Notes under the pieces: model-generated | Databases searched by the model: none | Seen by the model: only the letters and a program-made list of their open reading frames with translations | What the model was told of the DNA's origin: nothing | Position numbers and translations under genes: made by a program | Source: Larkinella punicea | GTDB taxonomy: Bacteria > Bacteroidota > Bacteroidia > Cytophagales > Spirosomataceae | Direction: 5' to 3' | DNA length: 64,000 bases | Assembly (NCBI RefSeq): GCF_003334855.1 | Contig: NZ_QOWE01000021.1 | Span: forward strand, 1 to 64,000 | Shown here: piece by piece, positions 18,925 to 27,681 of the stretch | How the letters are laid out: every line of letters begins with the position of its first letter | How positions within the stretch are numbered: the first letter of the stretch is position 1

Positions 18925-19852
18925 ATATCTGGCCCGAAGTTTGACCGAAACCGGATACCGGGTTTTAACCTTGGGGCGAACCGAAGGCGATATTCGCACC
19001 GATCTGGCAACCCAACAACCGGACTTGTCTGGAAATGTCATCAATCTGGTGGTTCACGCGGCCGGAAAAGCCCACAGTCTACCACGCAGTACGGAAGAAT
19101 CCCAGGTTTTTTTTCAGGTCAACCGGGATGGCACCCGTCGGTTGCTGCAAGCACTTGAACTGCTAAAAAAACGGCCCGACGCCCTCGTTCTCATCAGTAC
19201 CGTGGCTGTTTATGGGTGCGAAACGGGGGAAAAGATAAGCGAAGAAGTCACTTTGAGCGGAAAAACACCGTATGCCGAAAGTAAAATACAGGCCGAAGCA
19301 TTGGTGCAAACCTGGTGCGCGCAGCAGGGCGTCCGGTGCTGTATTCTGCGATTACCCTTGATTGTCGGTGCCGATGCGCCTGGTAATTTAGGAAAAATGG
19401 AGCAGGCCATTCGGCGTGGGCGCTATGTCCACATCGGTGCCGGTTCGGCCCGACGGAGTATGGTGCGCGCCGACGATGTGGCCCGAATGATTCCGAAAGC
19501 CGCCCAGACCGGCGGAATTTATAACCTGACCGACGGCATTCATCCCTCCGTCAGGGAATTGGGGGACGCCCTGGCCCGGCAAATCGGCCGACGGATGATA
19601 CCGACGGTTCCAATCGGTTTTGCCCGGATTCTGGCCCGGCTGGGCGATGGCATCAATGGGGTGATCGGGCGAAAGTTTCCCTTCGATTCGATTACCTTAG
19701 AGAAAATGACGGGCTCCCTCACTTTTTCGGATCAGTTGGCCCGGGAAAAAATAGGCTGGCAACCGCGTTCGGTCCTCTCTTTTTTCGCTCCGGATTCGGA
19801 CATTGACCGTAATTTTATTCAGCCCTCTGATAAACGGGGACAGACCTATTAA
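18857..19852 (+). CDS. NAD-dependent epimerase/dehydratase (extended SDR)
   Basis: Short-chain dehydrogenase of 331 residues with a TGHTGFLGKYLA nucleotide-binding loop (about 15-26), VVHAAGKAH, the active-site Tyr-x3-Lys in TPYAESKIQAE (about 137) and a RADDVARMI segment. The arrangement beside a WbpL-like transferase resembles WbpV/WbpL pairs that make and transfer QuiNAc/FucNAc-type sugars, so a UDP-4-keto-sugar reductase or epimerase role is likely (inference). The first ATG of the frame lies 68 bases inside the preceding glycosyltransferase gene; no later ATG precedes the Rossmann motif, so the overlap is probably real. Confidence 0.85.
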   Translation: MSANPSPKPPTALLTGHTGFLGKYLARSLTETGYRVLTLGRTEGDIRTDLATQQPDLSGNVINLVVHAAGKAHSLPRSTEESQVFFQVNRDGTRRLLQALELLKKRPDALVLISTVAVYGCETGEKISEEVTLSGKTPYAESKIQAEALVQTWCAQQGVRCCILRLPLIVGADAPGNLGKMEQAIRRGRYVHIGAGSARRSMVRADDVARMIPKAAQTGGIYNLTDGIHPSVRELGDALARQIGRRMIPTVPIGFARILARLGDGINGVIGRKFPFDSITLEKMTGSLTFSDQLAREKIGWQPRSVLSFFAPDSDIDRNFIQPSDKRGQTY

Positions 19853-19861
19853 CCATTTCGT

Positions 19862-20998
19862 ATGAATCAAAAGCGACCACGGGTTTTACACATCAGCACG
19901 GCTCATCCTCCATACGATCCGCGCATCCTGTATAAATATTTGCCCGTTTTAGCCGACCATTACGATGTTTTTTGCGCCATTCCCAACGCCGATCCGGCCG
20001 TTGCCCCGGCGGTGCATTTTATCAGGTTGCCTTATTTCAAACGCGTCATCATGCGGTTTTTGGTTACCTGTCCACTGATCCTCTGGAAAACAATTTGGCT
20101 TCGTCCGGCCCTGATTCACGTCTATTCGCCTGAATTTCTGCCATTTGCCTATCTGTACCGCATCCTCGGCACCCGCGTCATTTACGAGGTTCAGGAGAAT
20201 TTGCACAAAAAAATCCATTTGAAACGCCACAACCGGGGCTGGTTTCTGAAAGGAGCTTTTGCACTTTTTGACCGGCTGGCGTGTCGGCATTTTTCCCTGA
20301 TTTTTACGGAGCATGGCTACCTGACGACCTACACCAATCTCGCGAAACCGCACGCCGTGATCTACAATTATCCGCTGTTGTCTTTCCTGGACACCTACCG
20401 ACGGCCGTATCGACGGCCATCCGACCCGGTCGAGTTCTTTTACATCGGCTGGCTGAGTTTCGAACGGTCGATTGTTACCCTGCTGGACGGCCTGGCTATG
20501 GTAAAGGCCACGCATCCTCATTTTAAAGTACACTTGTTTGGCCATCGTTCTTTCACCGATCAGGATCTGGAAGCCCTACCTGCCTATTCCATCGTGAAAG
20601 ACAACCTGATTTTTTACGGCTACACTGATCAGGCCAAAGCGTTTGCCCAGATTTCCAGGGCCGTGGCCGGGCTGGCGCTGTTGAAGCCGATCGGAGATTA
20701 TACGGAATCGTATACCACCAAAATGTTTGAATACATGGCCCTTGGCCTACCGGTTATTACCGCTAATTTTCCGCTGTATCGCCCCGTGGTCGAAGGGAAT
20801 CAGTGCGGTTTTTGCATGGACCCGTCCGATCCGGAGGCTTTGGCCCTGCACCTGCGGTACCTGATCGATCATCCAAAGGAAGCCGAAGAAATGGGAAAAC
20901 GCGGACGGCAAGCTGCGGAGAAATTCTACAATTGGGCCACTGAACAACCTAAATTACTGAATCTGTACCAGTTAGTTCTTTCACCTTCTGCATCATGA
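19862..20998 (+). CDS. Family 4 glycosyltransferase
   Basis: GT-B transferase of 378 residues. The N-terminus (RVLHISTAHPPYDPRILYKY) resembles transferases acting early on lipid-linked sugars. The C-terminal domain has FFYIGWLSFERSIVTLLDGL and a donor-site segment TTKMFEYMALGLPVITANFP. It overlaps the next gene by 4 bases (ATGA), coupling it to the WbpL-like initiator; it may add the second sugar. Substrate is not determinable here. Confidence 0.87.
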   Translation: MNQKRPRVLHISTAHPPYDPRILYKYLPVLADHYDVFCAIPNADPAVAPAVHFIRLPYFKRVIMRFLVTCPLILWKTIWLRPALIHVYSPEFLPFAYLYRILGTRVIYEVQENLHKKIHLKRHNRGWFLKGAFALFDRLACRHFSLIFTEHGYLTTYTNLAKPHAVIYNYPLLSFLDTYRRPYRRPSDPVEFFYIGWLSFERSIVTLLDGLAMVKATHPHFKVHLFGHRSFTDQDLEALPAYSIVKDNLIFYGYTDQAKAFAQISRAVAGLALLKPIGDYTESYTTKMFEYMALGLPVITANFPLYRPVVEGNQCGFCMDPSDPEALALHLRYLIDHPKEAEEMGKRGRQAAEKFYNWATEQPKLLNLYQLVLSPSAS

Positions 20999-22017
20999 AT
21001 GGAATTGTTTACGCTGGCGTAGCCCTTTTATTGTTTGGAGCCGAAGTACTGTACCTTCGTCTGGCCACCCATTACCACATTGTCGATACGCCCAACCACC
21101 GCAGCTCGCACACCCAACTGACGGTGCGGGGTGGCGGCATCATCTTCTGGCTGGCGGCTTTTTTGGCTTTTGTGGTCACGGATTTCGCATCGCCGGTCTT
21201 TTTTGTGGGCCTGACCCTGGTGGCGCTGGTCAGTTTTCTGGACGACATCTCTTCCATTTCAACCCGCATCCGGCTGCTGATTCAACTGATCAGCCTGGGG
21301 CTGTTGCTGCAACAAACCGGCCTCTGGTCCGAACTGAGCTGGTGGATGGTGCCGGGCCTCATCCTGGCCTGTGGCGTGTTGAATGCCTACAATTTCATGG
21401 ATGGCATCAACGGCATTACGGTTTTTTACAGTGCCATCACCATAGCGACCCTGCTGATTATCAATCAGTTTTATATACCGTTCACTGGGTCTTTGCTGCT
21501 TGTATTTTCACTCATCGGGCTCGTCATTTTTGCGTTTTTCAACGCCCGCCGACAGGCTCTGTGTTTTGCGGGAGATGTTGGCAGCGTGTCGATGGCGTTC
21601 ATTGTGATTTTTCTGCTCGTCAGCTTGATGCGCGAAAGCGGGCAATTAACGTACGCATTGCTGCTGACGGTTTACGGCATCGATAGTGTCATGACTATTT
21701 TGTACCGTTTATGGCGGGGTGAAAACATTTTTCAGCCCCACAAACTGCACCTTTTTCAGTTACTGGTGCATCAGCTACAATGGCCGCACTTACGGGTTGC
21801 CGGTCTGTATGCCCTGACGCAGGCATTCATCAATGGGTATGTGATCTGGCTCACCCGCCGGGATGCTCAAATGCAGTTTTGGGGCGGTTTTTCCCTGCTG
21901 ATGGGGTTGACGCTGGCTTACATTGTCATCAAAAACCGGTTAAACCGGTTGGTAGCAACACGCCATAAACCCGGTCAGGGGCGGGAAACGTCCCAGGTTT
22001 TTCGGAGACTAAGCTGA
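20995..22017 (+). CDS. WbpL/WecA-like undecaprenyl-phosphate sugar-1-phosphate transferase
   Basis: Polyprenyl-phosphate N-acetylhexosamine-1-phosphate transferase family (MraY/WecA/WbpL), 340 residues with about 10-11 membrane helices. Family motifs are visible: TPNHRSSHTQLTVRGGG (near 31), the catalytic Asp-Asp in FLDDISS (near 82), NAYNFMDGINGI (near 130), GDVGSVSMAF (near 195) and HKLHLFQ (near 246). It probably starts repeat-unit assembly on undecaprenyl phosphate. It is the last plus-strand gene of the locus, and its 3' end overlaps the convergent Wzi gene by 43 bases. Confidence 0.88.
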   Translation: MNGIVYAGVALLLFGAEVLYLRLATHYHIVDTPNHRSSHTQLTVRGGGIIFWLAAFLAFVVTDFASPVFFVGLTLVALVSFLDDISSISTRIRLLIQLISLGLLLQQTGLWSELSWWMVPGLILACGVLNAYNFMDGINGITVFYSAITIATLLIINQFYIPFTGSLLLVFSLIGLVIFAFFNARRQALCFAGDVGSVSMAFIVIFLLVSLMRESGQLTYALLLTVYGIDSVMTILYRLWRGENIFQPHKLHLFQLLVHQLQWPHLRVAGLYALTQAFINGYVIWLTRRDAQMQFWGGFSLLMGLTLAYIVIKNRLNRLVATRHKPGQGRETSQVFRRLS

Positions 22018-23567
22018 AACCCGGTGCTGTTGGGATACAAGGCCCCGTGGTCGAGGGCAACTGACATTCTGGCCTGCATCCCATGCGCGAAAGCTGGGAA
22101 ACCCAGCAGCAACAGGGACGAAAACTGCCCGATGGTGGTAGGAAACGGATGCCCGTAGGTGCCCAGATTCTGACTTATCGAGCATTTCAACTGAAATAGA
22201 TACCGCTGCGACCAGTTACCGGACACGCCCAAATGAAAAACTTTCACCCGGTTGTTGTTGCTAAAAAAGTAATTTTCAACTCTTTGCGCGCGCGGCAAAC
22301 CGGAGCGGGTACGGTCGGTAGGCGGAATAAACGGCGTGCCGATGGTATGCCCCCTATACGACCAGCCATCGATGTATTGTGAATGATTGAAGTAATTATC
22401 CGCACCGCGTTCCCTATCAAGATCTCCGAATTTGGCGCCCCCCTGGCTTTGGGTATGGAGCAACTCCACCAGAACGGTCTGAATCTGAAACCGGTAGCTC
22501 GCCGGGCGATTGTTCTTGAACCGGATGCCGTGCAAACCGTCCGTAATGTTGGTCAGGTAAAACAACGAGCCGTCGTCGTAAATACTCTGGCGGTACAATA
22601 GCAGGGAAAACCGTTTGGCGTTGATTTCTACCCCGATGTCGAGCGTCCCGAGGTGATTGCCCAGGCGGTTTCCGCGATCGGCTTTGCTGAAGAGTGTGGT
22701 ATCGATGTTGTCGCCCCGCGCAGCCAGCGAGGTACCTGTTATTGCATTAAGATAGTTACTAAAACCCGCTGGAAACCGCCCGTTTTTGATCTGGTTTTCA
22801 TTCGTAATCACCTCGCTCCTGCCTGCCCACTGCACCTGATGGTTGAAACCAGCGTAGAACCGAACCGGCCAACCCGGCTTTCCCAGCCGACCATACAGGG
22901 CTTTCTGGTGTAAATAGGAATGCGTGACGGCACCCTGGTTGCCAAACCAGCCGTGGGCATACAGGCCGCGAAAGGAAACCACTCCTTTGGTAATACCGAT
23001 TGGGGTGTATTCTGCCAGGGAAAGCTGAATTTTAGGGATCGGCATCGCGTTGCCGGACCAGATGTAAGGCCCCGTTCCCAACGTAGAATCGGCCAGCCCA
23101 ATGACTTCTTTCCGGCGCCCCACCAGTAATTCCAACCCCCAGAGCCGCCCTTTCACGTAGGCTTCCGGAATCAGAACGGCCGACTTCCGGCTCGCATTTC
23201 CCACCACCTCCAGCCCATAGCCCCAGCCAACCAGCTTTCGTTTGTTTTCGATTAAGTTAACCGGCTTGGTAATATCGCGCAGATAGTTGGCCGAAATTCC
23301 GCCCCGCAGGGTTCCGAATGGCGAAGTCGTTGGCACGGTTCCGTACTGGTTGGTGCGCAGCCAGAACGGTGTTTGCTGCGCGGTGCTGGCCGAAAAGGCG
23401 GTTTCGGCAAACAAGCAAAGCTCTTTCTTTTCTAAATCCTGACGAAAAATCTCGGCAATAGCTCCACGCGCCGTTGAGTCTACCATTTGCGCCCGCGCAT
23501 CGAATGGGAACAGACCGGGCAGCATCAGCAGGAAAGGGATTCGGCAGGCTCTGATGAAGTCGATCAT
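21975..23567 (-). CDS. Wzi-like capsule assembly outer-membrane protein
   Basis: Predicted beta-barrel of 530 residues with a signal peptide ending FDARAQ. The N-terminal LFAETAFSASTAQQTPFWLRTNQYGTVP-type region is the mark of the capsule-assembly Wzi family, in which a barrel at the cell surface anchors or organises capsule. Alternating hydrophobic strands fill the rest, ending in an aromatic-poor LRKTWDVSRP. The gene is 18 bases after the PorU2 stop on the same strand, so the two are probably cotranscribed. It converges with the polysaccharide operon, consistent with a role in holding that polymer. Confidence 0.85.
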   Translation of the reverse strand: MIDFIRACRIPFLLMLPGLFPFDARAQMVDSTARGAIAEIFRQDLEKKELCLFAETAFSASTAQQTPFWLRTNQYGTVPTTSPFGTLRGGISANYLRDITKPVNLIENKRKLVGWGYGLEVVGNASRKSAVLIPEAYVKGRLWGLELLVGRRKEVIGLADSTLGTGPYIWSGNAMPIPKIQLSLAEYTPIGITKGVVSFRGLYAHGWFGNQGAVTHSYLHQKALYGRLGKPGWPVRFYAGFNHQVQWAGRSEVITNENQIKNGRFPAGFSNYLNAITGTSLAARGDNIDTTLFSKADRGNRLGNHLGTLDIGVEINAKRFSLLLYRQSIYDDGSLFYLTNITDGLHGIRFKNNRPASYRFQIQTVLVELLHTQSQGGAKFGDLDRERGADNYFNHSQYIDGWSYRGHTIGTPFIPPTDRTRSGLPRAQRVENYFFSNNNRVKVFHLGVSGNWSQRYLFQLKCSISQNLGTYGHPFPTTIGQFSSLLLLGFPAFAHGMQARMSVALDHGALYPNSTGFQLSLRKTWDVSRP

Positions 23568-23585
23568 GGGTTGTTGAGTTAAACA

Positions 23586-26500
23586 TTACCGGTTGATAAT
23601 CACCCGCCCGGTCAGGTGCCGCCCATCGTCCCGAATAAACCGGAAAACATACAAACCATTGGGCAATGCCACGCCCCCCTGATCTGTACCATCCCAGTAA
23701 AATCCATTTTCACCGATGCGAAGCGGTTGCCGGAGCGTTCGAACCACTTGCCCGTTCAGGTTCCGAATGACCAACTGCCCGTTGCCCGGCAGCTCCTTCC
23801 CGGTAACGGTAAACTGAAACCGGGTATGCGCCCAAAATGGATTGGGTACGGGCCGGATGACCGACAGACTATCCTCCGTTTTTACCCGAAAATTGATTTC
23901 ATACGGACTCAACCCGGCTTTGTTACCACTGACATCGGTGGCCTGAACTCGCAATGTGTAGACGCCTTCGGTCAGATTCTGAGGTCGGTAGTGAAGTAAA
24001 AACCGGTTATTGGCGCTGGCAGGGGTCCAATTCACGTCGGAATTGCCAAGAACCACCCGTTCAAAAACGCACGTTTCGCACGGTTTACGCAGCAGCAGAT
24101 CAATGCCGAGCGTGTCCCGGCGAATGCGGTATGGATCTTCATCCTGCACCATAACCTGAATGACCGGATTGGGCGAAACCAGCGCACCATCGGCAATTCG
24201 GGCTCCGTCGATGGTTACATCCAGCAACGGATTGAAGCGATCGGGCGGAAAACGCTGGCTCGAATCGGGCAAAACGACCGCGTACTGATCACCGGATTTC
24301 GAAACCGTAAACACCAGCACATTATTGGTTTCGTCTAACTCCTCCACCCGGTTTTCAGCATCCAGCACCAGTTCGTGCCGCGTTGGGCCATCGGCATCCA
24401 GGTCGGGTCGAAAGCTGTAATAAACCGTATCCCGAAAAGCTACTGCGGCTTTCAAAACGGTTTTATACGACCGAACCGAACCGTCGGACAGCCGCTTCTG
24501 AACCGTCAGACTCAGGCGTTCCTGCGGATGATAGCGTCCGGCATTGACCACAACCACCCGCAAACGGACGGAATCCACGGCATTGTCGGTCCGGGAAACC
24601 CCCGAAGACTGCACCTGAAAATCGGCTTGGGGCAACGGAAACAGCCGGAGAGCCGGGTCACCCTGCAACACCATCTGGTTGGCATTGCCAATTTGCAGGG
24701 CATCTTTGGTCGTAGCCAACACCCGCCGGGTGGTTTCCTGGTGAATAACGCCAATCGGTTTTGAGAAGTAGGTGCTGTCCGTAAACAGCGTCTTGTAAAA
24801 TTGCAGCGTGAACGTGTTGAGGGGCGTGGTAAATCCTTCGAAACAGTGCGCCAGAATGGCAATGGCTCCTTTGTCCGGCGTCAGCAGCCAGTTGGTACTG
24901 AGCACATTACCACCATAAAAAATATTTCCAAGTCCGCACCCATTGAAAAACATGAGTGGATATCGACCTTTGTTGTTATAGCCATATACCGGATCGGAAG
25001 CATACCCGATGTCGAGGTCGGCGACGGTTGGCGATGAATGGCCAAAAAAAGTGATCATCGCAACCCCTTTGTTGACCTTGTCACTGATGTCGATGCGCTC
25101 GACGGGAGCATCGGTCGTTTTGGAGCGCGTGGTGACTTCCGAGCCCAAATACTGATTTTGCACGAGTGCCTTCGCATCGTTGAGAATGGCCTTGAAACCA
25201 GCCAGTTCCGACTGCGAACGACCGCCACTCAGGTGCAGAATTTCCTTGCGCCATGGCACATTGGCCGCGTTGTTTTCAAACTCTTTCACCTTGTTTCCGT
25301 AGTTCAGCACCTCCTGCGCCGAAAGTGTATTGAGCCGTCCCGTGGCCATAGCGGGCACGTTTTCCGGAAAACCAGCCAAACCGGCGGTCAACAGCACATC
25401 CGAACCGGGGACGTTGCCGATAGTCGGAACCAGATCCAGATAATACTGATTGGCATTCTTGCGGAACGGGAAATAGACCGACGAGCGGCCTATCAAAAAC
25501 AGGAACTTGCCGGGGCCGCCCGTTAGCATGTAATCGGCAAACCGCCGAATGGCCAGCGGAGTGCGTTCGCCAAAGCTGAACTGGTTGAACAGTTCCTTCA
25601 TGGTCACCACGAGCGTATCGTACTGACCACCTTTCACGGATGCCCGGTACGCTGCGTAGGCCCGAACCGGGTCCGCCACCTGCCCCACCGGTTTCATCAG
25701 AAGTTCGTGCGAAACCATCAGGAAATTGGGTTGGGCCGGATCAAATTTGCGAAAAACCACCCGCTCCAACTGCACGGGCGTTATCACCCGGGTTGTCACC
25801 AGAAGTTGACGCGGAGACGTCGTGTTGGGAACGACCACCTGCCGGGTCGAGCCTTCCTGCGTGCCGGTTAGCCGTCGGGCCGCGCCCGGTTCGGTGATGT
25901 CATAGATGACGGTACTGGCCGGTGCATCCGGCAGTTCGAGATAAGAACGTCCGCCGGCTTTTGGTAGTAGCCGCAGCACTTGCTGCGGCCCATTTTTCAA
26001 GCTGATCGTTTGTGGATACCGAATCCGCACGGTACTCACGGAATAACGATCAAATTCACCCGACCCGCGCGATACGGTAGTTAGCGTCAGGTCCGCCGAA
26101 GCATCACTTTTTACGGCAAAATCCGTGGATTGAAGCGGTGCTGAAAACCGTCTCGGCTGAAACGCACTGAATTTCAGGCTCCCCAACGTCCGGCCCGACG
26201 CACCGGCCGAGAAATCGACCAGATGTTGGTAGGTATCCCGGCCGTTCAGCAGCATTTCCAGCTCCGGTTTTTCGGCGGCCGAATTGACCCAGCCAGGAAG
26301 GTTGAAAAGCTGCGTATGTGGTTTGTTTTTCTGTTGCATCGGCCCCGTCCAGCCCTCTCCTGCTTCAAAATACACCTCATACTGGGTAATAAAAGGCACC
26401 GGACCCGTACTCGGGTTGGTAGACATCTCATCCTTCAGCACCTGCAGTTGCTCGGCGATATGATACGGTTCCGGCAGCAAACCGGCGGGTCGGGTTTCCT

Positions 26501-26945
26501 GCGTGGTGACAACCCGTTTGCCCGGTTTTCCGTCGGAGCGCCAGGTTAAAAAATAAGCCGCCGTGTCGGAATACATGCTGTAGTACGGATGCGGCTGGGC
26601 GCTCATCGGTCGGTACAGCAAGGTATCCTGCAAACCGTCATTGCCTTCGCCTACAAATTCGAGGTAATCCGCAGCGTCGAGTTTCTGATCCGATTCGCCG
26701 GAAACCAGGATCGCCTGCTCGATTCCGCGCCGGAACAGTTGCAGGGTAGTGGGGTTAACGGACGTAACCGGGATGCCGGCCTTTGCCAAGTCTGAAGTTG
26801 TCAGTCGGTAAACAGCCCTTTCCGTGACCGGGATTCGGAAATAGGACTGGCTGTGATTAATCCATTCGTTTCCAAAGCGGCCCGTTTGGGCATTCACCCC
26901 ACCACTACAAACCCATACGAACAAACCAACGATCAGTTTCCGCAT
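23586..26945 (-). CDS. porU2: Type IX secretion sortase-like C25 peptidase, PorU2 type
   Basis: Large secreted/outer-membrane gingipain-family protein of 1119 residues. It has a signal peptide (MRKLIVGLFVWVCSGGVNAQ), a long beta-rich N-terminal part and a C25 caspase-like domain with the catalytic pair His636 (FFGHSSP) and Cys670 (FFNGCGLGN). Ig-like segments follow, then a C-terminal FlgD/T9SS-type sorting domain ending VFRFIRDDGRHLTGRVIINR. PorU-type sortases cleave the C-terminal signals of T9SS cargo and attach cargo to surface polysaccharide. The frame extends upstream, but the ATG at 26945 starts the signal peptide. Wzi follows after 18 bases. Confidence 0.87.
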   Translation of the reverse strand: MRKLIVGLFVWVCSGGVNAQTGRFGNEWINHSQSYFRIPVTERAVYRLTTSDLAKAGIPVTSVNPTTLQLFRRGIEQAILVSGESDQKLDAADYLEFVGEGNDGLQDTLLYRPMSAQPHPYYSMYSDTAAYFLTWRSDGKPGKRVVTTQETRPAGLLPEPYHIAEQLQVLKDEMSTNPSTGPVPFITQYEVYFEAGEGWTGPMQQKNKPHTQLFNLPGWVNSAAEKPELEMLLNGRDTYQHLVDFSAGASGRTLGSLKFSAFQPRRFSAPLQSTDFAVKSDASADLTLTTVSRGSGEFDRYSVSTVRIRYPQTISLKNGPQQVLRLLPKAGGRSYLELPDAPASTVIYDITEPGAARRLTGTQEGSTRQVVVPNTTSPRQLLVTTRVITPVQLERVVFRKFDPAQPNFLMVSHELLMKPVGQVADPVRAYAAYRASVKGGQYDTLVVTMKELFNQFSFGERTPLAIRRFADYMLTGGPGKFLFLIGRSSVYFPFRKNANQYYLDLVPTIGNVPGSDVLLTAGLAGFPENVPAMATGRLNTLSAQEVLNYGNKVKEFENNAANVPWRKEILHLSGGRSQSELAGFKAILNDAKALVQNQYLGSEVTTRSKTTDAPVERIDISDKVNKGVAMITFFGHSSPTVADLDIGYASDPVYGYNNKGRYPLMFFNGCGLGNIFYGGNVLSTNWLLTPDKGAIAILAHCFEGFTTPLNTFTLQFYKTLFTDSTYFSKPIGVIHQETTRRVLATTKDALQIGNANQMVLQGDPALRLFPLPQADFQVQSSGVSRTDNAVDSVRLRVVVVNAGRYHPQERLSLTVQKRLSDGSVRSYKTVLKAAVAFRDTVYYSFRPDLDADGPTRHELVLDAENRVEELDETNNVLVFTVSKSGDQYAVVLPDSSQRFPPDRFNPLLDVTIDGARIADGALVSPNPVIQVMVQDEDPYRIRRDTLGIDLLLRKPCETCVFERVVLGNSDVNWTPASANNRFLLHYRPQNLTEGVYTLRVQATDVSGNKAGLSPYEINFRVKTEDSLSVIRPVPNPFWAHTRFQFTVTGKELPGNGQLVIRNLNGQVVRTLRQPLRIGENGFYWDGTDQGGVALPNGLYVFRFIRDDGRHLTGRVIINR

Positions 26946-27001
26946 AACATTGTCTGAAAATAAAGCATTGACTTCGCAGCATCGGCGGATGCAGAGCGGG
27001 C

Positions 27002-27397
27002 TTACTGCCACACCTGTTCTCTGACTGGCAGCAAAACCGGCCGATAAGGTTCCGGAATATAATCCCGCTTGGAAAACAGATCGCTCGCTAATGCCAGCAC
27101 CGTGCAATCCGGCGAAAAATCGTACAATATCCGCCAGTCGGAAGGGAGTAGATGCAGGGCCTGGTTCGGGCTATTCAACTGATAAACTGCATCATGCTCT
27201 TCCGATTGAATAAATATTGATACCGATCCAGTCAGGCAGAACAAAATGCTGTGATTCTGCTGGTGGCGGTGTTGCCCCCGGCACTGACCCACTGGCACCT
27301 TATAAATAAGGTACGACCGCAGAAAGGATAACCCGGTCAACTCCTCCAGTTCAGCGATCTGGTTCTTAGACGTTTTTAAGGTGTATAACAGGGCCAT
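27002..27397 (-). CDS. FdtA/QdtA/WxcM-like sugar 3,4-ketoisomerase cupin
   Basis: Single cupin domain of 131 residues. The sequence shows the family pattern YLIYKVPVGQCRGQHRHQQN (His-rich active site, residues 32-51), a SVSIFIQ strand, and NSPNQALHLLPSDWRILYDFSPD. In this family the enzyme converts dTDP-4-keto-6-deoxyglucose to a 3-keto isomer for 3-amino-3,6-dideoxyhexose synthesis. No RmlA/RmlB, aminotransferase or acetyltransferase partner is in the window, so the rest of the pathway must be elsewhere or the gene is a remnant. It lies 56 bases upstream of porU2 on the same strand. Confidence 0.8.
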   Translation of the reverse strand: MALLYTLKTSKNQIAELEELTGLSFLRSYLIYKVPVGQCRGQHRHQQNHSILFCLTGSVSIFIQSEEHDAVYQLNSPNQALHLLPSDWRILYDFSPDCTVLALASDLFSKRDYIPEPYRPVLLPVREQVWQ

Positions 27398-27645
27398 GAC
27401 AACGGCTTTTGTGTCGGATAATCACCCGGTTTCAAACCCTGAAAGGTTACGAAAACCGGAATAACCATTCCACCCGGAACAGATACAAATCAATCGAAGG
27501 AGACGGTCTTATTCTGTAGAAAATCATCCATTTCAAGAAGCCGGCGAAACCGCTCTTTGGGAAAAGACGTCAGGGCGACGAAAATCAGGAGAAAGGCGTC
27601 GTTCAAAATACGTTTTTTTCTACAAAAGCCGACCCACAACCTGCT

Positions 27646-27653
27646 TATGTTTG
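27646..27653 (+). promoter_or_regulatory. Candidate -7 box (TATGTTTG)
   Basis: Exact match to the Bacteroidota TAnnTTTG -7 element, 28 bases before the ATG of the histidine kinase at 27682. No clear TTTG lies 19-21 bases upstream; only a T-run at 27613-27619. It supports a start at or after 27682. Confidence 0.45.
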
Positions 27654-27681
27654 GGAGGATTATCCCGGCTTTGCGCAATCT

